NCBI GenBank assembly: GCA_964475205.1
Contig: CAYYVQ010000003.1
Location: 1 to 64,000, forward strand
Length of the DNA stretch: 64,000 nt
From: CAYSRM01 sp964475205
GTDB lineage: Bacteria > Verrucomicrobiota > Kiritimatiellia > UBA8416 > CAYSRM01
Reading direction: 5' to 3'
How positions within the stretch are numbered: the stretch's first letter is position 1; the number at the start of each line of letters is the position of its first letter. Position numbers and translations under genes: made by a program. Below the pieces are notes generated by a model. The model was not told the origin of the DNA and did not search any database. It saw only the letters and a program-made list of their open reading frames with translations. Positions 41,631 to 50,329 of the stretch are shown here, piece after piece.

Positions 41631-42704
41631 ATGGCTGGAAAAGGATCAGGAATGGATTATGCGCCTTCTGCGGCGAAACCGGAGCCGGTTGTTGGCGCGG
41701 GCGATTTCAAATTCGGAGCTGCTTATTTTGATCATGGTCATATAAACGGGGAGATCAATAGCCTGGTCCAGGCCGGCGGTGAGCTGGCGGTGGTTTATGA
41801 CCCTGATCCCGAGAGGCTTGATTCTATCAGGAAAAGGTATCCGGAGGCAAAGGTAGCGCGAACTTTCGAGGAAATGCTGGAGAGCGATATTAAACTTGTT
41901 GCCGCGGCGGCCATTCCCTCGGACCGCGGGCCGATCGGGTGCAAGGTTATGGAGGCCGGGAAGGATTATTTTTCTGACAAATGTCCTTTCACTTCGCTGG
42001 ACCAACTGGAAGACGCCAGGAAGATTACAGAGCGCACCGGTCAAAAATATATGGTGTATTACGGCGAACGCATACACTCGGAGTCAGCGTGGCATGTAGA
42101 CGAGCTTATTCAGAATGGGGCGATCGGTGACATTGTGCATATGGAAATTTTCGGCCCGCATCGGCTCAGCAAGGAAAAACGACCTGCCTGGTTTTTTGAA
42201 AAAAAACGTTATGGCGGGATACTTACGGATATAGCTTCGCATCAGTTTGATCAGTTCCTGCATTATGCCCGGTGTGATGAAGGAAAGATCGTGCACGCAA
42301 TGGTAGATAACCGCGCTAACGCCGATAAGCCTGAGCTCGAGGATGTCGGCCAGGCTTGTCTGTTGCTGGACAATGGTGTTCAGTGTTTTTCGCGCGTAAA
42401 CTGGTTTACCCCCGACGGCATGCGGGGTTGGGGTGACGGGCGGACATTTATCACCGGCACAAACGGCGTTATCGAAATCCGGAAGTACTTTGACCTTGGC
42501 AGAAGCGATGAAGGCGACATTATCATTCTGGTGGATAAGGAAGGTGAGAATGTGCTGAAGGTTCATGGAAAGATAGGTTTTCCGTTTTTCGGTCAGCTCA
42601 TTCTCGATTGCCTGAACCGGACCGAGAATGCAATGACTCAGCATCATGCTTTTCAGGCCGCCCGGCTGTCGATGGAAGCTCAGAAGCTGGCGGATGAAGG
42701 GTAA
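41631..42704 (+). CDS. Gfo/Idh/MocA family oxidoreductase
   Basis: A 357-residue NAD(P)-dependent oxidoreductase acting on sugars or sugar derivatives, cytoplasmic. The N-terminal fold shows FGAAYFDHGHINGEI in place of the usual GxGxxG, then VVYDPDPERLD. The usual EKP is replaced by SDKCPFTS. The C-terminal domain has ERIHSESAWHVDELIQNGAIGDIVHM, and GGILTDIASHQFDQFL holds the probable catalytic His. AAGGAGG precedes the ATG. It is a different branch from the lipid A operon copy. Confidence 0.87.
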   Translation: MAGKGSGMDYAPSAAKPEPVVGAGDFKFGAAYFDHGHINGEINSLVQAGGELAVVYDPDPERLDSIRKRYPEAKVARTFEEMLESDIKLVAAAAIPSDRGPIGCKVMEAGKDYFSDKCPFTSLDQLEDARKITERTGQKYMVYYGERIHSESAWHVDELIQNGAIGDIVHMEIFGPHRLSKEKRPAWFFEKKRYGGILTDIASHQFDQFLHYARCDEGKIVHAMVDNRANADKPELEDVGQACLLLDNGVQCFSRVNWFTPDGMRGWGDGRTFITGTNGVIEIRKYFDLGRSDEGDIIILVDKEGENVLKVHGKIGFPFFGQLILDCLNRTENAMTQHHAFQAARLSMEAQKLADEG

Positions 42705-42901
42705 GAATATTTAATATTCAACATGGAATGTGCAATAATGAAGGGGGATGGGACGGCGCAGAGCACCGTTCTGCTTTGGTGGGGGTGTGGTCTGTTATCT
42801 GGTGTTGTTGCGGGGATAAGTTCGTGGGTTTGTGGGGAGGAAGAACAATTAAGGGGAAAGATTAGGGAGATGGATTAAGGGGGGGTATCTGTGGCCTGTA
42901 G

Positions 42902-42920
42902 TCTGTAAGCTGTAGTCTGT
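42902..42920. repeat. CTGTAAGCTGTAGTCTGT repeat after a sulfatase gene
   Basis: TCTGTAAGCTGTAGTCTGT is found here and again at 58175-58193. Both copies lie within 11 bases of a minus-strand stop codon and are preceded by ATATTC/GGATATTCC-like sequence. Confidence 0.7.
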
Positions 42921-42930
42921 CGTCTGTGGG

Positions 42931-44349
42931 TTATTCTCCGGCTTTGTTGCGTGGGTCGCGCCATACTGGGACTTGTCCGGTTTTGAGGGTTTCGCCGTCC
43001 GAGAGGTTTTCGGGGCGGCCGTGGAGTTCGCGGGCGAGGGTTGCGCGTAGTTGAGCGAGGGTGTCGGCATGATCCGGCGAAGTTGAAAGATCGCAGAATT
43101 CGTGAGGATCCTCGGTTCTATCGAAAAGCATTTCTTCGCCGTTGATCGGGTTCCAGATGTATTTCCATTGGTCTGTTGTAATGGACTGGTATGCATTGTC
43201 GGGTGTATAACAGGGTGAATGTTCATGGTGGTAGTATTCCCGCCATTGGGATGGCCGGGGTTCGTCTTTGAGCAGCGGCAGGACGCTTGAACCTTCGACA
43301 GTCCCGGGGACCGTCACGTTTGCGGCTTCCAGGAAAGTCGGCATGAGGTCTTCAAGGCCGACAAGAGATGAATTTTCGGTATTAGCCTTTATTTTCCAGC
43401 TTTTAGGCGGGCGGACGATGAACGGTATACGCGCGGAGCCGTCGCATGCCTGGACTTTTCTCCACAGGTTGTGGTCGCCGAGCATTTCCCCGTGATCGGC
43501 GGTAAATACTATAAGAGTGTTGCTTAAGAGACGGGATCGGTGGAGATATTCGGTTAAACGTCCTATCTGGGCGTCCAGGTAAGCGAGGTAGGCATAATAG
43601 CCTGCTCGGGCGCGATGGTTGAGTTCGGGACTGAGTTTTCCCTGCCATGCGGTAACGTCCATAGGGTAGGATGCTTGTTGAGCATGTTTTTCAGCCCATT
43701 CTCCTGCGTAGGGTTGAGGAATATTTTTTTTCATGAAAAGATCAAAGTAGTACTGTGGCGGGCACCATGGCGGATGCGGGCCGTTGAACGAGAGACAAAG
43801 AAAGAAGGGACGTTCCGGGTCACGTTTATCAAGTCTTTCCATGGACTGGTTGGTGAACCATGTTTCTTCCTGTTCGTATTCCGGCAGGTGATTCGGGCGT
43901 GCCATCCACGAATTGCCGTGTACTCCGTGAGCGTATTTTCCGCGTGTAAGTCCGTGTTTCTGGTTTATCCATTCTGCATAATCGTCGGTAATTATGAGTT
44001 CTTCGAAGCCCAGGTGCAGGCGCTTTGGATGAAAGTGTGTTTTGCCGACGTTGATTGTCTGGTATCCGGCGCGCGCCAGTTCGCCGGCGAGTGTAATATG
44101 GTATGGCCAGGGTTTGCCGTCTCTATAGCCGAGCATGCCGTGGGAGTCGGGTTTCATCCCGGTCATAATTGACCTGCGCGCCGCGATGCATGAAGCGCAT
44201 GGAGTGAACGCGCTTGTAAAGGTGACACCTTCAGAAGAAATGCTGTCCAGATGCGGGGTTTCGGCAACGGGGTGGCCAAGACGTCCCAGGCTGTCGCCGC
44301 GCCAGTGATCGGTAAGAATCAGGATGATATTGGGTCTGTCATTGTTCAT
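42931..44349 (-). CDS. Sulfatase (type I), cytoplasmic, with CxAxR motif
   Basis: A 472-residue type I sulfatase without signal peptide. Metal residues are in ILILTDHWRGD; the formylglycine site is C54-I-A-A-R58 followed by RSIMTG, so Ala replaces the usual Pro. VGKTHFHP gives the Lys/His pair and FTADHGEMLGDH the second metal pair. The C-terminal domain includes WREYYHHEHSPCY and TDQWKYIWNP, as in choline-sulfatase or arylsulfatase-like enzymes. AGGAAGG lies eight bases before the ATG. Its start overlaps the end of the small 78-residue gene by 11 bases, and that gene follows a FAD-protein gene, giving a three-gene operon. Confidence 0.92.
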   Translation of the reverse strand: MNNDRPNIILILTDHWRGDSLGRLGHPVAETPHLDSISSEGVTFTSAFTPCASCIAARRSIMTGMKPDSHGMLGYRDGKPWPYHITLAGELARAGYQTINVGKTHFHPKRLHLGFEELIITDDYAEWINQKHGLTRGKYAHGVHGNSWMARPNHLPEYEQEETWFTNQSMERLDKRDPERPFFLCLSFNGPHPPWCPPQYYFDLFMKKNIPQPYAGEWAEKHAQQASYPMDVTAWQGKLSPELNHRARAGYYAYLAYLDAQIGRLTEYLHRSRLLSNTLIVFTADHGEMLGDHNLWRKVQACDGSARIPFIVRPPKSWKIKANTENSSLVGLEDLMPTFLEAANVTVPGTVEGSSVLPLLKDEPRPSQWREYYHHEHSPCYTPDNAYQSITTDQWKYIWNPINGEEMLFDRTEDPHEFCDLSTSPDHADTLAQLRATLARELHGRPENLSDGETLKTGQVPVWRDPRNKAGE

Positions 44350-44575
44350 CTGATTGTCCTTCCTGAATTATACTGAGGATTCGTTTTTTATACTGTTCAG
44401 GCGCCTCCACATGGCCCCAGCCTTTCTGCAGACTGAAGAGCCCGTCAAATGCGTTCTCATGGTAGCTTTTCATGATGTGTGGAATGTTTTCTGTCTTGAG
44501 GCTTTCTTCGAGAAACCGTGCCTGCACTTCGCTTTCCAGGACAGCTATTTTTTTGAAACGGGATTCAGAATTCAT
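44339..44575 (-). CDS. Small DUF2007-like protein
   Basis: A 78-residue soluble protein: KKIAVLESEVQARFLEESLK, NIPHIMKSYHENAFDGLF, then HVEAPEQYKKRILSIIQE. The order of a first strand, an EAxxLxxxLxxxxIP-type helix and a last strand plus helix is like the DUF2007 family, whose role is unknown. It starts two bases after the FAD-protein stop with AAGGA before the ATG and overlaps the sulfatase start, so all three are translated together. Possibly a regulator or partner of the flavoprotein. Confidence 0.65.
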   Translation of the reverse strand: MNSESRFKKIAVLESEVQARFLEESLKTENIPHIMKSYHENAFDGLFSLQKGWGHVEAPEQYKKRILSIIQEGQSDEQ

Positions 44576-44577
44576 AT

Positions 44578-46515
44578 TTATTCCTTGAAAATATCGCCGT
44601 TGCGGAAGCGAGCCCAGGCAGTCTCGAACCAGGAATCTACTTCCGGGATGGGACGCCGCTGGACCCAGTGGTTTTCGACTTTTCCGTCAGGCGAAGCGTC
44701 TGTTTCGAGGACTTTTTCTCTGAAGTCCGTATTTTCGGGGAGAATTTTCCAGCTATCGTCCAATTGTTCGTGGATTTTCTTTCCTCCCGGGTCGAGCACG
44801 ATCGCAGAGCCCCGGCTGCCGACTCCGTCCTGGAGCGCTGAACGGACTGCTTCGAGATAGACACAGTGTGCGAAGCAGAGCTGGCGGTTGCGAAGCGCTT
44901 CTCTGCGTGCTGTGGGATTTGGGCATGAGCAGCCCTTATCGTTAAGGCGTTGCCACTGGTCCCAGGATTCCTGTACAGCTTTGTCGAGTTCTTCAACAGA
45001 GCGAATATGCGCTCCTGCGCGAGTCATGCGTTGCTGGAATTCCTGTCTTTGTTCCTGCCAGGAGACATCTGCTGATTCGCACTCTTCCAGCCATTTATTT
45101 ATAGAATCGAGCGCTTCACGGGCCGACTGTCCGGCGGCTTTTGTGTCCAGCGAAGACTCTTTGCATGCTCCGGCTATGAATTCGGCGGCTCGAATTGACG
45201 CGACCTGTCCTGAATTAAGCGCGGATCCGCCGGGCCGGTAGACGCCATGCGAGCCGTTAACCTCCCCGATCGGGAACAGGCGTTCGATATTTGATGACTG
45301 CCACCAGTGATCCGTTGCCAGGCCCCCGTTATTGTGCTGGGCGCATACGGCTATTTCCAGAGGTTCGCGTGTTATATCGATGTTATGGTCTTTATAGAGT
45401 TCGACGGCCCCCGGGTTCATTGTCTGAAGCCGTTCAATGGGAGTATCCAGGAGCGCATCTGATTTTTTGAGATATTCGTATGCTTCTTCGCTCAGGTCTT
45501 CGAATTTGAAATCCTGCGGGTTTTTCCTGAAGTCGAGGAACACTCTGCGTCCTTTGAGCACGGTTTCTATATAGACGAGAATATCCACAATAGAGGAACC
45601 GCCGATTACCTTGCGGGAATCGAAGGGCCACTGATATCCTTTAAGAAAGACGTTGGAATTCATTTCTCCCGGCGCGGCGAAGTATTCGCGCATGAATTCC
45701 TTTTCATCGCTTGACCCATCGGCCTCTGTGCTGATGAACCTTGGCACGACCTGCATGTATGTGCCGGAGACGTTCCAGCGGAACTTTATTGATGCCATCC
45801 CGTACTGTGATTCCGGCAAGCTCTGGGCCTTTGCGCCGGCGAGGAGAGCCAGTCCGATAGCTCCGGTGTGTACATTGGGGTAGACGCTGGTTTTATACAA
45901 TCCGCCGGGTCCGCCGGTGGCGAAGATCACGTTTTCGGCCAGGATTGACTCCAGTTCACCGTCTTGATTAATGACAACTGCGCCGCATGCGCGCCGGCGG
46001 CTGGAATCTTCTTTCGGTATGGTAAGGAGTTGAACTGCATCTGTCTTTTCCCTTACCGGGATATTGCGTCGCTGGATTTCCTTTATTAACGCCCGGCACA
46101 TTTCTCTGGAAGTATAGGGCCCGATGGAGGTGGCGCGCTGTCTCGGGTCGTGATCTGTCTTATAGCCTATAAACTGGCCGTATTTATCTCTCGGGAAGGG
46201 GACGCCGAGATTGACGAGATTTATAAACGCCCGCGGGGAGAGAGCCGCTTCCACCAGGGCCAGGTCGCCGTGCATGCTGCCGCCCTCGTAATAGGTTTTG
46301 GCCATGATTGCAGGGGAATCTGCGTCTTCGCCGCCGAGTCCGAGCTTGTAATAAGTCTGCTTGTCGCTTCCAGTATTGATCGATGTTCCCATTTGGAGCC
46401 CCTCTGTGACTACAAGGATATCATCGATGCCGTTGAGTTGTAACTGGAGCGCCGCATTGAGTCCGGCTGCGCCGCTGCCGATAATAAGGGTATGAACTTG
46501 TCTTGTTTCTGTCAT
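44578..46515 (-). CDS. FAD-binding fumarate reductase/L-aspartate oxidase-type flavoprotein
   Basis: A 645-residue cytoplasmic flavoprotein. FAD motif IIGSGAAGLNAALQLQ at about 11-26; a second nucleotide segment in VIFATGGPGGLYKTS; and the C-terminal GEVNGSHGVYRPGGSALNSGQ typical of the succinate dehydrogenase/fumarate reductase superfamily. Residues such as the fumarate reductase catalytic Arg cannot be assigned by eye, and a helical C-terminal domain (about 470-645) differs from aspartate oxidase. Four Cys in that domain (KGCSCPNP, LCFAHC) might bind a cofactor. AGGAAAA precedes the ATG. First gene of the operon with the DUF2007-like and sulfatase genes. Confidence 0.85.
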   Translation of the reverse strand: MTETRQVHTLIIGSGAAGLNAALQLQLNGIDDILVVTEGLQMGTSINTGSDKQTYYKLGLGGEDADSPAIMAKTYYEGGSMHGDLALVEAALSPRAFINLVNLGVPFPRDKYGQFIGYKTDHDPRQRATSIGPYTSREMCRALIKEIQRRNIPVREKTDAVQLLTIPKEDSSRRRACGAVVINQDGELESILAENVIFATGGPGGLYKTSVYPNVHTGAIGLALLAGAKAQSLPESQYGMASIKFRWNVSGTYMQVVPRFISTEADGSSDEKEFMREYFAAPGEMNSNVFLKGYQWPFDSRKVIGGSSIVDILVYIETVLKGRRVFLDFRKNPQDFKFEDLSEEAYEYLKKSDALLDTPIERLQTMNPGAVELYKDHNIDITREPLEIAVCAQHNNGGLATDHWWQSSNIERLFPIGEVNGSHGVYRPGGSALNSGQVASIRAAEFIAGACKESSLDTKAAGQSAREALDSINKWLEECESADVSWQEQRQEFQQRMTRAGAHIRSVEELDKAVQESWDQWQRLNDKGCSCPNPTARREALRNRQLCFAHCVYLEAVRSALQDGVGSRGSAIVLDPGGKKIHEQLDDSWKILPENTDFREKVLETDASPDGKVENHWVQRRPIPEVDSWFETAWARFRNGDIFKE

Positions 46516-46659
46516 GTCGCGTTTTCCTGTTTCCTGCTGTGGTAATTCAAGTTTTTGTTAAAATATTAAGATTAAGATAGCAGGCGCAGCGGGACGGGGC
46601 AAGCGGGAAGCATGGGGAGGAGCAGTAAACTACGAAATACTCTAAAAGGCGCGAAAGGG

Positions 46660-46731
46660 CAGCAGGTTACGGGATAACCTGCTGTACTTGGGAAAAGAGG
46701 GACCGGGTCGGCACAGGGATGTTCCTGTGCG
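46660..46731. promoter_or_regulatory. Two hairpins in the divergent leader between flavoprotein and OYE-fusion genes
   Basis: CAGCAGGTTA / TAACCTGCTG with a five-base loop (46660-46684), and GCACAGG / CCTGTGC with a six-base loop (46711-46730) followed by a T-rich GGTTTGTTTT. The second looks like a terminator on the plus strand but lies upstream of the plus-strand gene, so it may act as an attenuator or as the end of a leader RNA. Confidence 0.5.
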
Positions 46732-46792
46732 GTTTGTTTTCTCTACTTGATCTTGACAGTCGGGGTAGTGAAATATCAAACTCTGTTCCCTT

Positions 46793-49405
46793 ATGAAAAC
46801 TCCGGAACATGAAAGATTTCACATCAAGACGTTGGACGATCTTCGCAGGGAGATTGATGAGCTTAATTTGTCGATTACGGTACGGGAAGACATTTCGGTT
46901 CTGAATTCCGATCTGAAAGTCGGGCAGTACAGAATGCCGAACCGATTCAGTGTTCAACCGATGGAAGGGTTTGACGCCGGGCCGGACGGGTCGCCGGGCA
47001 CTTTATCTTTTCGCCGGTACAGAAGGTATGCTGCGGGAGGCTTTTCTCTGATCTGGTTTGAAGCTACCGCGGTGATGGAAGAGGCCAGGTCCAACCCGGG
47101 CCAGTTTTATATTCATCAGGACAATGTTGACAAGTACGCTGAGCTGGTTCGGGCCGTTAGAGAGACTGCGCGGCAGGAGCATGGGTATGAGCCGGTGCTG
47201 ATTATCCAGCTTACGCATTCCGGGCGTTACAGCAAGCCGCATGGCAAGCCTGCGCCGATAATTGCCCACCGCAGTCCGATTCTTGATCCAAAGCACAATC
47301 TGCCCGCCGATTATCCCGTGGTTACCGATGAATATCTTGACCGGTTGCAGGACAAATATGTTGAGGCCGCTAAACTCTCGGCTCAAGCCGGGTTTGACGG
47401 GATAGATATCAAGGGGTGTCACCGGTACCTGGTATCTGAACTTCTGGCGTCGTTTGCCAGGGAGGGTAAATATGGCGGAAGTTATGAAAACAGGACAAGA
47501 CTGCTGGTTGAGAGTCTTGAAAGAATATGGCGGGAGGTTCCAGAGGTTTTTGCCACCACGAGGATGAATGTGTATGACGCCATCCAGTATCCTTACGGGT
47601 GGGGCGTGGATAAAGAAGATTACAACAAGCCGGATTTAAAAGAACCGTTGAAACTTATAGGCAGGATTAAAGATATGGGCGCGCCGGTTCTCAATATGTC
47701 GATAGGCAATCCGTATTTCAATCCGCATGTGGGGCGTCCTTATGATTTTCCCATCAAGGGTATGAAGCCGCCGAAGGAGCATCCGCTTAATGGCATGGCC
47801 AGGTTCTTCGGCATTACCAGGCAGGTGCAGGAGGCTTACCCTGAGCTACCGGTAATTGGCTCGGGCTACAGTTGGTTGAGGCAGTTTCTGCCTTATGTGG
47901 CAGCGGCAAATTTGTCGACCGGAGGAGCTTCTATAATAGGATTGGGCCGGGGCGCCTTTGCGTATCCGGATACGCCGAAGGATGTGCGTGACAAGGGGCG
48001 GATGGATCCGGCGAAATGCTGCGTTGCGTGTTCGGCTTGTACTCAGATAATGCGGGACGGAGGCATGACAGGCTGTGTGGTGCGGGACAGCGAGATTTAC
48101 GGACCGCAATACAGGTTGGCCAGGCGTTTTGCCATGGATCGGTTGAAAGAGGAAGCGCGCCGTTGCAGGGACTGCGAGGCGGCTACATGCTCGATGGGCT
48201 GTCCTGCGCTGGTGAATGTTCCCGGTTTTATCAAGGCATTTGCCGATGATGATATCGAGAGGGCATACGCGATACTAACTGAGTCCAATGCTTTACCCGA
48301 GGTATGCGCTTACGTGTGCCCTGCGGAAGTTCAGTGCGAGGGCGGATGCCTGGAGACCATTTTTGAAGAGAATCCTGTTCCTATACGCGACATACAGCTT
48401 GTTACCTGTCGCCTTGCCCGGGAACAGGGAATAACCGGCGTATCGCTGCCGGGCGAAGCTTCCGGCAGGAAAGCGGCCATAGTAGGGGGCGGGCCTGCTG
48501 GAATATCTGCTGCGATAACTTTTCTTGAGCGTGGCCATGAGGTGGTGATTTATGAAAAGGACTCTAACCTTGGCGGAACCCCTGACGCAATTATACCGCA
48601 GAGTCGTTTTAAGGATTCCAGCGCAGAAGTCAGCGCTCGCTTGAAGCCGGCTTTTGACTCCGGACGCCTGAAGATGGAAACCGGCCGGGAATTTGGCGCC
48701 GACCTGTCGCTTTCTGAACTTCAGGATGATTTTGATGCCGTGATTCTCGCCATGGGACTGGGTGGAGCGACTTCGATGGGGCAGGCCGAAGGTGTTACCG
48801 ACGCATTAAGTTTTCTGCGTAAGGCCAAGGGATCTTCAGGAATGCAGGTGCCCGACCGTGTTGCTGTGCTGGGCGGGGGCAATACTGCGATGGATGCGGC
48901 TGTTACTGCCAGGGAGCTGGGCGCGCGGGATGTTTATCTTGTTTACCGGAGGTCTTTTGAGGAGATGCCGGCCTGGCCGGAGGAAACTGAAAAATTTATG
49001 AAATCCGGCGGGCATCTGTTGCTTCTTTCGCAGCCGACCGGTTACGAGGTCGACGAGGCGGGAAAACTGCGGGCCTTGAAGCTTGTAAGAACTGAGCTTG
49101 GCGAACCGGACGCGTCAGGAAGACGCAGGCCGCAGGCTGTTGCCGGCAGCGAAACGTCTTTGCCAGTGGATCTTGTGGTTGAGGCCATAGGGCAGAAAAT
49201 TCCCCGGGATGTCAGGGAGGCTTTGAAGGATCTTGAGCTTGCCGATAACGGGCTTGTCAAAGTTGCGCCGGACTCTTTTGCGACAAGCCTGGCCGGTGTC
49301 TTTGCCGCAGGCGACCTTATAAGCGGCGGGACCACCGTGGTGAGGTCGATATCGGAGGGGATGAAGGCAGCCAGGGAGGCCTGCGGGTATTTGGGAAAGC
49401 TCTAA
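46793..49405 (+). CDS. Three-part fusion: Old Yellow Enzyme-type flavin reductase, Fe-S domains and GltD-like FAD/NAD module
   Basis: An 870-residue protein. Residues about 30-400 form an OYE-type TIM barrel (HSGRYSKPHG at 142, GCHRYLVSELLASFAREGKYGG at 208-229). Next comes a Cys cluster at 409, 410, 413, 416 and 428, as in FadH/TMADH Fe-S sites. Then a DPD/GltD-type Fe-S domain with Cys at 458, 461, 466, 470, 505, 509, 515 and 519. Residues 560-870 are a FAD/NAD(P) module (VGGGPAGISAA, VLGGGNTAMDAA, FAAGDLISGG). Electrons probably pass from NAD(P)H through FAD and Fe-S to FMN and a double bond of the substrate. FadH has the same logic in 670 residues, without the extra Fe-S domain. Divergent from the flavoprotein operon; the SDR gene follows at 33 bases. 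Confidence 0.88.
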   Translation: MKTPEHERFHIKTLDDLRREIDELNLSITVREDISVLNSDLKVGQYRMPNRFSVQPMEGFDAGPDGSPGTLSFRRYRRYAAGGFSLIWFEATAVMEEARSNPGQFYIHQDNVDKYAELVRAVRETARQEHGYEPVLIIQLTHSGRYSKPHGKPAPIIAHRSPILDPKHNLPADYPVVTDEYLDRLQDKYVEAAKLSAQAGFDGIDIKGCHRYLVSELLASFAREGKYGGSYENRTRLLVESLERIWREVPEVFATTRMNVYDAIQYPYGWGVDKEDYNKPDLKEPLKLIGRIKDMGAPVLNMSIGNPYFNPHVGRPYDFPIKGMKPPKEHPLNGMARFFGITRQVQEAYPELPVIGSGYSWLRQFLPYVAAANLSTGGASIIGLGRGAFAYPDTPKDVRDKGRMDPAKCCVACSACTQIMRDGGMTGCVVRDSEIYGPQYRLARRFAMDRLKEEARRCRDCEAATCSMGCPALVNVPGFIKAFADDDIERAYAILTESNALPEVCAYVCPAEVQCEGGCLETIFEENPVPIRDIQLVTCRLAREQGITGVSLPGEASGRKAAIVGGGPAGISAAITFLERGHEVVIYEKDSNLGGTPDAIIPQSRFKDSSAEVSARLKPAFDSGRLKMETGREFGADLSLSELQDDFDAVILAMGLGGATSMGQAEGVTDALSFLRKAKGSSGMQVPDRVAVLGGGNTAMDAAVTARELGARDVYLVYRRSFEEMPAWPEETEKFMKSGGHLLLLSQPTGYEVDEAGKLRALKLVRTELGEPDASGRRRPQAVAGSETSLPVDLVVEAIGQKIPRDVREALKDLELADNGLVKVAPDSFATSLAGVFAAGDLISGGTTVVRSISEGMKAAREACGYLGKL

Positions 49406-49438
49406 CCAGCATGTTGAACATAATCAGGAGGTTTTGTG

Positions 49439-50215
49439 ATGGGAGACAGGAAAGTTGCATTGGTAACCGGGGCCGGGCGCGGCATTGGCCTTTCAATAGC
49501 CGGAAGTCTTGCAGACGAAGGTCTTGATATTGTGGTTTGTGATATACACGCAGCCCAGGATATTGATAAAAACCTTAAGACCATAAAAGAACACGGAGCC
49601 GAGGTTTTCTATTGCAGGGCTGATGTGTCTGATTCTGAAGCAAGAGAACGGATGCTTAATGAAATACGCGGGCATTTCGGCAGACTTGACGTGCTTGTTA
49701 ATAATGCCGGAGTGGCCCCGAAAGTGAGGGCTGACCTCCTGGAGGCGACAGAAGAGAGTTACGAACGGGTCATGAAGATAAACCTTCAGGGTCCTTATTT
49801 TCTGACCCAGTCAGTTGCCCGCTGGATGATTGAGCAGCGCGAGAAAAGTTCTGATTTTGACGGCTGTATTATAAATATATCTTCTATTTCTGCTACTGTA
49901 GCCTCACCCGGACGCGGGGAATATTGCGTATCCAAGGCAGGTGTCAGCATGGCGACCAAGCTCTGGTCTGCCAGGTTAGGCGAGTATGACATTCCGGTGT
50001 ACGAGATAAGGCCGGGTATTATCATGACCGACATGACAAGCGGCGTAAAGGGAAAGTATGACAAACTGATAGCCGATGGGCTTCTTGTGCAACAGCGATG
50101 GGGACTTCCCGAAGACATCGGCAAAGCCGCGGCAGCTCTATCCAGGGGGGATTTCAGGTACTCGACGGGCCAGGTTGTGATGGTTGACGGCGGATTCTCG
50201 GTGGACCGGCTTTAG
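49439..50215 (+). CDS. Short-chain dehydrogenase/reductase (FabG-like)
   Basis: A 258-residue NAD(P)-dependent SDR. Cofactor motif TGAGRGIGLSIA at about 9-20, NNAG at about 88, catalytic Ser in INISSISA and Y-x-x-x-K in YCVSKAG; the end TGQVVMVDGGFSVDRL is typical. The ATG at 49439 has AGGAGG seven bases upstream; a GTG one codon earlier is also in frame. It follows the OYE-fusion gene closely and is probably translated from the same message, so it may act on the same substrate as an alcohol/keto step. Confidence 0.9.
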   Translation: MGDRKVALVTGAGRGIGLSIAGSLADEGLDIVVCDIHAAQDIDKNLKTIKEHGAEVFYCRADVSDSEARERMLNEIRGHFGRLDVLVNNAGVAPKVRADLLEATEESYERVMKINLQGPYFLTQSVARWMIEQREKSSDFDGCIINISSISATVASPGRGEYCVSKAGVSMATKLWSARLGEYDIPVYEIRPGIIMTDMTSGVKGKYDKLIADGLLVQQRWGLPEDIGKAAAALSRGDFRYSTGQVVMVDGGFSVDRL

Positions 50216-50329
50216 CTTCGAAATAATTGGCCGGGAGCGTGTTTCTTATCTTGCTGGCCCTCCTCATTCTCCGTTATATTTAAATGCATTGCGCAAATAG
50301 CGCAGTTACAGCAATGAGTGGAGACCGAT

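Noticed and set aside
43615..44172. 185-residue plus-strand frame
   Set aside because: Antisense to the second sulfatase; Cys/Phe/Val-rich composition typical of a shadow frame.
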